Shown here: piece after piece, positions 60,905-64,000 of the stretch
How the letters are laid out: each line of letters starts with the position of its first letter
Numbering within the stretch: the stretch's first letter is position 1
Translations under genes and position numbers: made by a program
NCBI RefSeq assembly: GCF_004011505.1
Contig: NZ_SAUN01000001.1
Coordinates: forward strand, 992,001-1,056,000
Origin: Nonomuraea polychroma
GTDB taxonomy: Bacteria; Actinomycetota; Actinomycetes; Streptosporangiales; Streptosporangiaceae
Direction of reading: 5' to 3'
DNA: 64,000 bases
Notes under the pieces: model-generated
What the model was told of the DNA's origin: nothing
What the model saw: the letters and a program-made list of their open reading frames with translations, nothing else
Database searches by the model: none

Positions 60905-61465
60905 TCAGGACGGCGTCGGTGTGGGGGAGGGTGACGCGGTGCCCGTCGGCGGGGCGGTGGCCGGGGCCGTGGGGGTGGGCGAGCCGGTCGGCGTGGGTGT
61001 CAGCTCGGTATAGACGCCGGTCTGCTCCTTGATCGGCACGTTCACGCGTACGGGCTCGGCGCCGCTGAAGAAGAACGTCATCGGCACCGTGGTGCCGCGC
61101 GGACGCACTCCGGTGACCGTGCAGAGTGGCTTCTCGCCGGTGCCGACAGGCTGGTTGGGAGGCACGGTGACGGGCCCAGGGAGCTGTGCCGACCCGCCTC
61201 CCTCGATGGTGATGCGTTCGAGCTTGGCCGGCCGGTTGCTGTCGTTGATCAGCACCGCGTACAGGGCCTGCTGCGGGGCGGGCGAGGCCGGGTCGGCGCC
61301 ACCCAGCAGGAAGACGTTACGCAGATGCAGGGTCTTCCCCACATCGACGTTGGCCCCCTGGTTCTGGGGGATGTTCGTCGAGCTGTAGTCGAATCCCGCG
61401 TGGCCCTGGCAACCGGCGGCGGCCGCCAAGGCCGCGACGATCACGGCAGAAGCGATGGGACGCAT
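60905..61465 (-). CDS. Secreted lipoprotein with a proline/threonine-rich tail
   Basis: 186 residues, family not recognised. A lipobox ends at Cys19 (VIVAALAAAAGCQG). The central part (TLHLRNVFLLGGADP; QALYAVLINDSNRPAKLERITIEGG) has the strand pattern of a small immunoglobulin-like copper-chaperone-like or DUF domain seen in actinobacterial lipoproteins. The last 30 residues (PTPTGSPTPTAPATAPP) are a Pro/Thr/Ser spacer of the kind that crosses the cell wall, unusual at the C-terminus. ATG 61465 follows a G-rich site. Confidence 0.82.
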   Translation of the reverse strand: MRPIASAVIVAALAAAAGCQGHAGFDYSSTNIPQNQGANVDVGKTLHLRNVFLLGGADPASPAPQQALYAVLINDSNRPAKLERITIEGGGSAQLPGPVTVPPNQPVGTGEKPLCTVTGVRPRGTTVPMTFFFSGAEPVRVNVPIKEQTGVYTELTPTPTGSPTPTAPATAPPTGTASPSPTPTPS

Positions 61466-61574
61466 CGCACGACCCCCCTCTCGCACCCCTGGTTGCCGCT
61501 CCGCTACCCGTCAACTCCGCCCTGAACCCAGCCCGGACGGAAGCCCCGGCGCCACCGGCCGAGCCGGACATTCC

Positions 61575-61588
61575 ATTTCCCGGGAAAT
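61575..61588. promoter_or_regulatory. Perfect palindrome in the divergent lipoprotein/MFS promoter region
   Basis: ATTTCCCGGGAAAT is a 14-bp perfect palindrome in the 193-base gap between the lipoprotein and MFS genes, 71 bases from the MFS start. A regulator operator is likely, but none is encoded nearby. Confidence 0.5.
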
Positions 61589-61658
61589 CTGCCTCGTGAC
61601 CATCACCACCACTTCAGGTAACGTCACGGGAAAGCGGGACCCTACCGAGGAGCGGTAG

Positions 61659-62990
61659 ATGGTTGAGGAGCGGGCGCTCGACGCCACAGGCCAGGAAAAG
61701 AGACGACAGCTGGTCCGGGCGGTGATCGCCTCGGCCGTGGGCACCTCGATCGAATGGTATGACTTCTTCCTGTACGGCTTCGCGGCCAGCACCATCTTCG
61801 CGCAGCTGTTCTTCCCGACGAGCGATCCGACCACGGGCCTGCTGCTCGCGCTCGGCACCTACTTCGGCGGCTTCGCCGCCCGCCCGATCGGCGCGGCGAT
61901 CTTCGGCCACTACGGTGACCGCATCGGCCGCAAAGCCACGCTGATCATCACGCTGCTGACCATGGGCGTCGCCACCGCGCTCGTGGGCCTGGTGCCGACC
62001 TACGAGCAGATCGGCATCTGGGGCGGCATCCTGCTGACGCTTCTGCGCCTGCTGCAGGGCATCAGCGTCGGCGGCGAATGGGGCGGCTCCGTCCTGCTCG
62101 CCACCGAGTGGGGCAAGTCGCGCGGCGGCCGGCGCGGGTTCCTCGGCAGCTGGCCGCAGTTCGGCGTCCCCGTCGGACTCGTGCTCGGTTACCTGGCGCT
62201 GCAGATCTTCCAGCCGATCGACCCTTACTGGGGCTGGCGCATCCCGTTCCTGCTCAGCATCGTGATGGCCGCGGTCGGGCTCTACATCAGGCTCGGCATC
62301 CTGGAGACCCCGGTCTTCGCCAAGGTCCTCGCGGAGAACAAGGTCGAACGGGTCCCCGTGCGCGAGGTCATCGTCAGGAACTGGCGGGAGATCGTGCTGA
62401 GCGCGCTCCTGCGGACCGGGCAGCAGGCGCCGTTCTACGTCTTCACCGTCTTCATCCTGACGTACGCCACCAAGACGCTCGGGTTCGAGGCGAGCGACGT
62501 CTACACGTACGTGATCGTCGCGGGCGTCGTGTCGCTCTTCACCGTGCCGTTCTGGGGCTACATCTCGGACATCGTGGGCCGCAGGCGCCTGTACATCATC
62601 GGTGCCGCCGCCATGGTCGTCTGGTCCTTCATCTACTGGCCGCTGCTGGACACCCGCGTCCCGTCGCTGGTCTTCCTGGCCATCGTGCTGGCCGCGCCGA
62701 TCCACGACATCCAGTACGGCCCGCAGGCCACGTTCATCGCCGAGAGCTTCACCGGCCGGCTGCGCTACAGCGGGGCCTCGCTCGGCTACCAGCTGGCCTC
62801 GGTCACGGCGGGCGGACCGGCGCCGCTGATCGCCGTCTGGCTGTACGCGACGTACCAGAGCTCGATGGCCATCGCGATCTACATGGCGGTCTGCGCGTTG
62901 ATCAGCGTGGCGGCGGCGTTCGCGCTGAAGGATCGTTCGCAGTACGACTACGCGGTCGAGTACGACGAGCCGCAAGCTTCGAAGGGCTGA
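61659..62990 (+). CDS. MFS metabolite:proton symporter (MHS family)
   Basis: 443 residues with 12 predicted membrane helices. The N-terminus ASAVGTSIEWYDFFLYGFAA and AARPIGAAIFGHYGDRIGRK are signatures of the metabolite:H+ symporter family (shikimate, proline/betaine, alpha-ketoglutarate and citrate transporters). It imports a small organic acid or similar compound with protons. GAGGAG precedes ATG 61659. It could supply an aromatic or hydroxy acid to the ring-cleavage pathway 5 kb away, but this is speculative. Confidence 0.92.
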   Translation: MVEERALDATGQEKRRQLVRAVIASAVGTSIEWYDFFLYGFAASTIFAQLFFPTSDPTTGLLLALGTYFGGFAARPIGAAIFGHYGDRIGRKATLIITLLTMGVATALVGLVPTYEQIGIWGGILLTLLRLLQGISVGGEWGGSVLLATEWGKSRGGRRGFLGSWPQFGVPVGLVLGYLALQIFQPIDPYWGWRIPFLLSIVMAAVGLYIRLGILETPVFAKVLAENKVERVPVREVIVRNWREIVLSALLRTGQQAPFYVFTVFILTYATKTLGFEASDVYTYVIVAGVVSLFTVPFWGYISDIVGRRRLYIIGAAAMVVWSFIYWPLLDTRVPSLVFLAIVLAAPIHDIQYGPQATFIAESFTGRLRYSGASLGYQLASVTAGGPAPLIAVWLYATYQSSMAIAIYMAVCALISVAAAFALKDRSQYDYAVEYDEPQASKG

Positions 62991-62993
62991 GGC

Positions 62994-63170
62994 CCGGCGC
63001 TGGTCACCGGCCCGCAGTCGCTGTCGCACGCGGAGATGGTGGCCGCCATCGCCGAGGCCATCGGCCGGCCGCTGCGCTTCGAGGAGGCCCCGCCGGAGGA
63101 CCTCTCCCGTCACCTGATCGGGATCGGGATGCCCGAGCCGTTCGTGCGGGCCCTGATGGACCGCTACTGG
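62994..63170 (+). pseudogene. C-terminal remnant of an NmrA-like gene
   Basis: Directly after the MFS stop one frame reads LVTGPQSLSHAEMVAAIAEA, then IGRPLRFEEAPPEDLSRHL and [18 protein letters not shown], the C-terminal part of an NmrA/NAD(P)-binding protein. There is no start codon or Rossmann domain. The 3' end of the remnant runs into the convergent copper amine oxidase gene, whose stop codon (63164-63166) lies inside it. Confidence 0.65.
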
Positions 63171-64000
63171 CAGTGGTCGCCTGCCGGTCTCGGCAGGTCC
63201 AGCGCCGGGTTCCGGTCGAAGAAGCCGACGGGTTTCAGGGTGAAGCCGCACGTGTCGGCGGGCATGACCGGCCAGTCCTCCACGCGCGGCACGTGGGTGA
63301 GCCCGAACGTGTGCCACACCACGATGTCCGCGCCGTCGATGTCGCGGTCCCGCGCCACCCACGCGGGCAGCCCGTCCTGCCCGTGGCTCTGGTTGACGTA
63401 GTCGCCGGCGGGGTAGCGCTCCGCGCTGTCGTACCTGGTCACCCAGAGGTGTTTGGTGGCGAACGCGGCGCGGCGCGCGATCGACGAGGTCTCGGCCGCC
63501 AGCAGTGTCGGCCGGCCCTGGGGTGACAACGCGTACGCCACGGGCCGGCCCAGCCGGTTGAGCACCGCCGGGTTGCTGATGTGCCAGGTCCGTCCCGAGC
63601 CCGGCGCGGCCAGGCGGGCGGCCTGCGCCTCGGTACGCAGCCGCGTCGCCGTCGTCGTGAACGCGTTGCCGTACGGGTTGCCCGCGCCGGCCTCGACCGG
63701 CGTGATCTCGACCTCGTCCACGGCGTTGGCCACCCCGTCGACCGTCATGTCGAGGCGGGCGCAGAACAGATGCTGGTGGTAGGGGGCGCCGAGGCCGGGC
63801 GCGACCTCGCTGGCGTACCGGCCGTCCTCGTAGGAGGAGGTGAACAACACGCCGGTGGACTTGCACTCGAACTGCACGGAGCCGTCCAGGTACAGGTACC
63901 AGTAGAAGCCGTAGTCATAGTTGCCGACCGTGGCGAAATAGGACAGCACGAGGCGCCGGGAACGCCGGGTCTCGGCCGAACCCGTGAACAGGTCGCTGTG
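63164..64000 (-). CDS. Copper-containing primary amine oxidase (C-terminal part, runs off the window)
   Basis: The last 278 residues of a TPQ-dependent amine oxidase, very like Arthrobacter phenylethylamine oxidase. The cofactor Tyr is in [18 protein letters not shown]; copper ligands are in the HQH of [14 protein letters not shown] and the His in [18 protein letters not shown]. Family segments [19 protein letters not shown] and [10 protein letters not shown] are present. It oxidises primary amines to aldehydes with ammonia and hydrogen peroxide. The N-terminal domains lie beyond base 64000. Confidence 0.95.
   Translation of the reverse strand, partial: HSDLFTGSAETRRSRRLVLSYFATVGNYDYGFYWYLYLDGSVQFECKSTGVLFTSSYEDGRYASEVAPGLGAPYHQHLFCARLDMTVDGVANAVDEVEITPVEAGAGNPYGNAFTTTATRLRTEAQAARLAAPGSGRTWHISNPAVLNRLGRPVAYALSPQGRPTLLAAETSSIARRAAFATKHLWVTRYDSAERYPAGDYVNQSHGQDGLPAWVARDRDIDGADIVVWHTFGLTHVPRVEDWPVMPADTCGFTLKPVGFFDRNPALDLPRPAGDHCQ

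Overview
The window is very GC-rich (about 70%) with strong G/C bias at third codon positions, many GTG starts, GTGA/ATGA stop-start overlaps, Tat and lipoprotein signals, and many LacI, TetR, GntR, IclR and ROK regulators. This points to a soil actinomycete; gene content suggests a Streptosporangiales member (for example Nonomuraea), but that is inference. No rRNA, tRNA, CRISPR array, complete mobile element or replication origin was seen.

Layout. 1-1.1 kb: the start of an enoyl-CoA hydratase gene behind a GntR/FCD regulator with a clear operator array. 1.2-7.6 kb: a decayed gene remnant, then a four-gene peptide/nickel-type ABC importer (two permeases, a fused double ATPase, a lipoprotein binding protein whose signal peptide is out of frame by one G) closed by a strong terminator. 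7.6-12.2 kb: secreted M14 carboxypeptidase, two NAD(P)-binding reductases and a divergent TetR. 12.3-17.8 kb: secreted hydrolases (GH3-FN3-CBM2 beta-glucosidase behind a CebR-like box, snapalysin, a beta-helix protein), a hydrolase remnant and a small membrane protein.

17.8-28.9 kb: a sugar ABC importer divergent from a GH3 glycosidase plus LacI gene with matching operators, a GAF/PP2C phosphatase, a ROK repressor and a Tat-exported sugar-isomerase-like protein. 29-33.7 kb: a 1101-residue secreted sugar-dehydrogenase-like multidomain protein and an integral membrane protein. 33.7-40.8 kb: a fructosamine (Amadori product) catabolic locus: ABC importer with FrlC epimerase on one strand, FrlB deglycase, FrlD kinase and LacI on the other, with a shared pair of palindromic operators between them. 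40.8-50.3 kb: a GH39-like lipoprotein, a membrane-anchored EEP-family hydrolase, and a GH78 alpha-L-rhamnosidase with its own ABC importer and LacI gene. The three sugar importers all lack an ATPase gene, as expected if a shared MsiK/MsmX-type ATPase serves them.

50.4-57.4 kb: the most unusual block, an amidohydrolase divergent from CoA-transferase, citryl-CoA-lyase-like enzyme (with a 27-bp tandem repeat at its start), LigB- and LigA-like extradiol dioxygenase subunits and an MDR oxidoreductase, followed by an IclR gene. It looks like an aromatic catabolic pathway whose lower part uses CoA-ester retro-Claisen cleavage. 57.6-60.8 kb: an operon of a diaminopimelate-dehydrogenase-like protein, an AhpD/CMD-like protein and a cholesterol-oxidase-like flavoprotein. 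60.9-64 kb: a proline-rich lipoprotein, an MFS symporter, an NmrA-family remnant and the C-terminal part of a copper amine oxidase that runs off the window.
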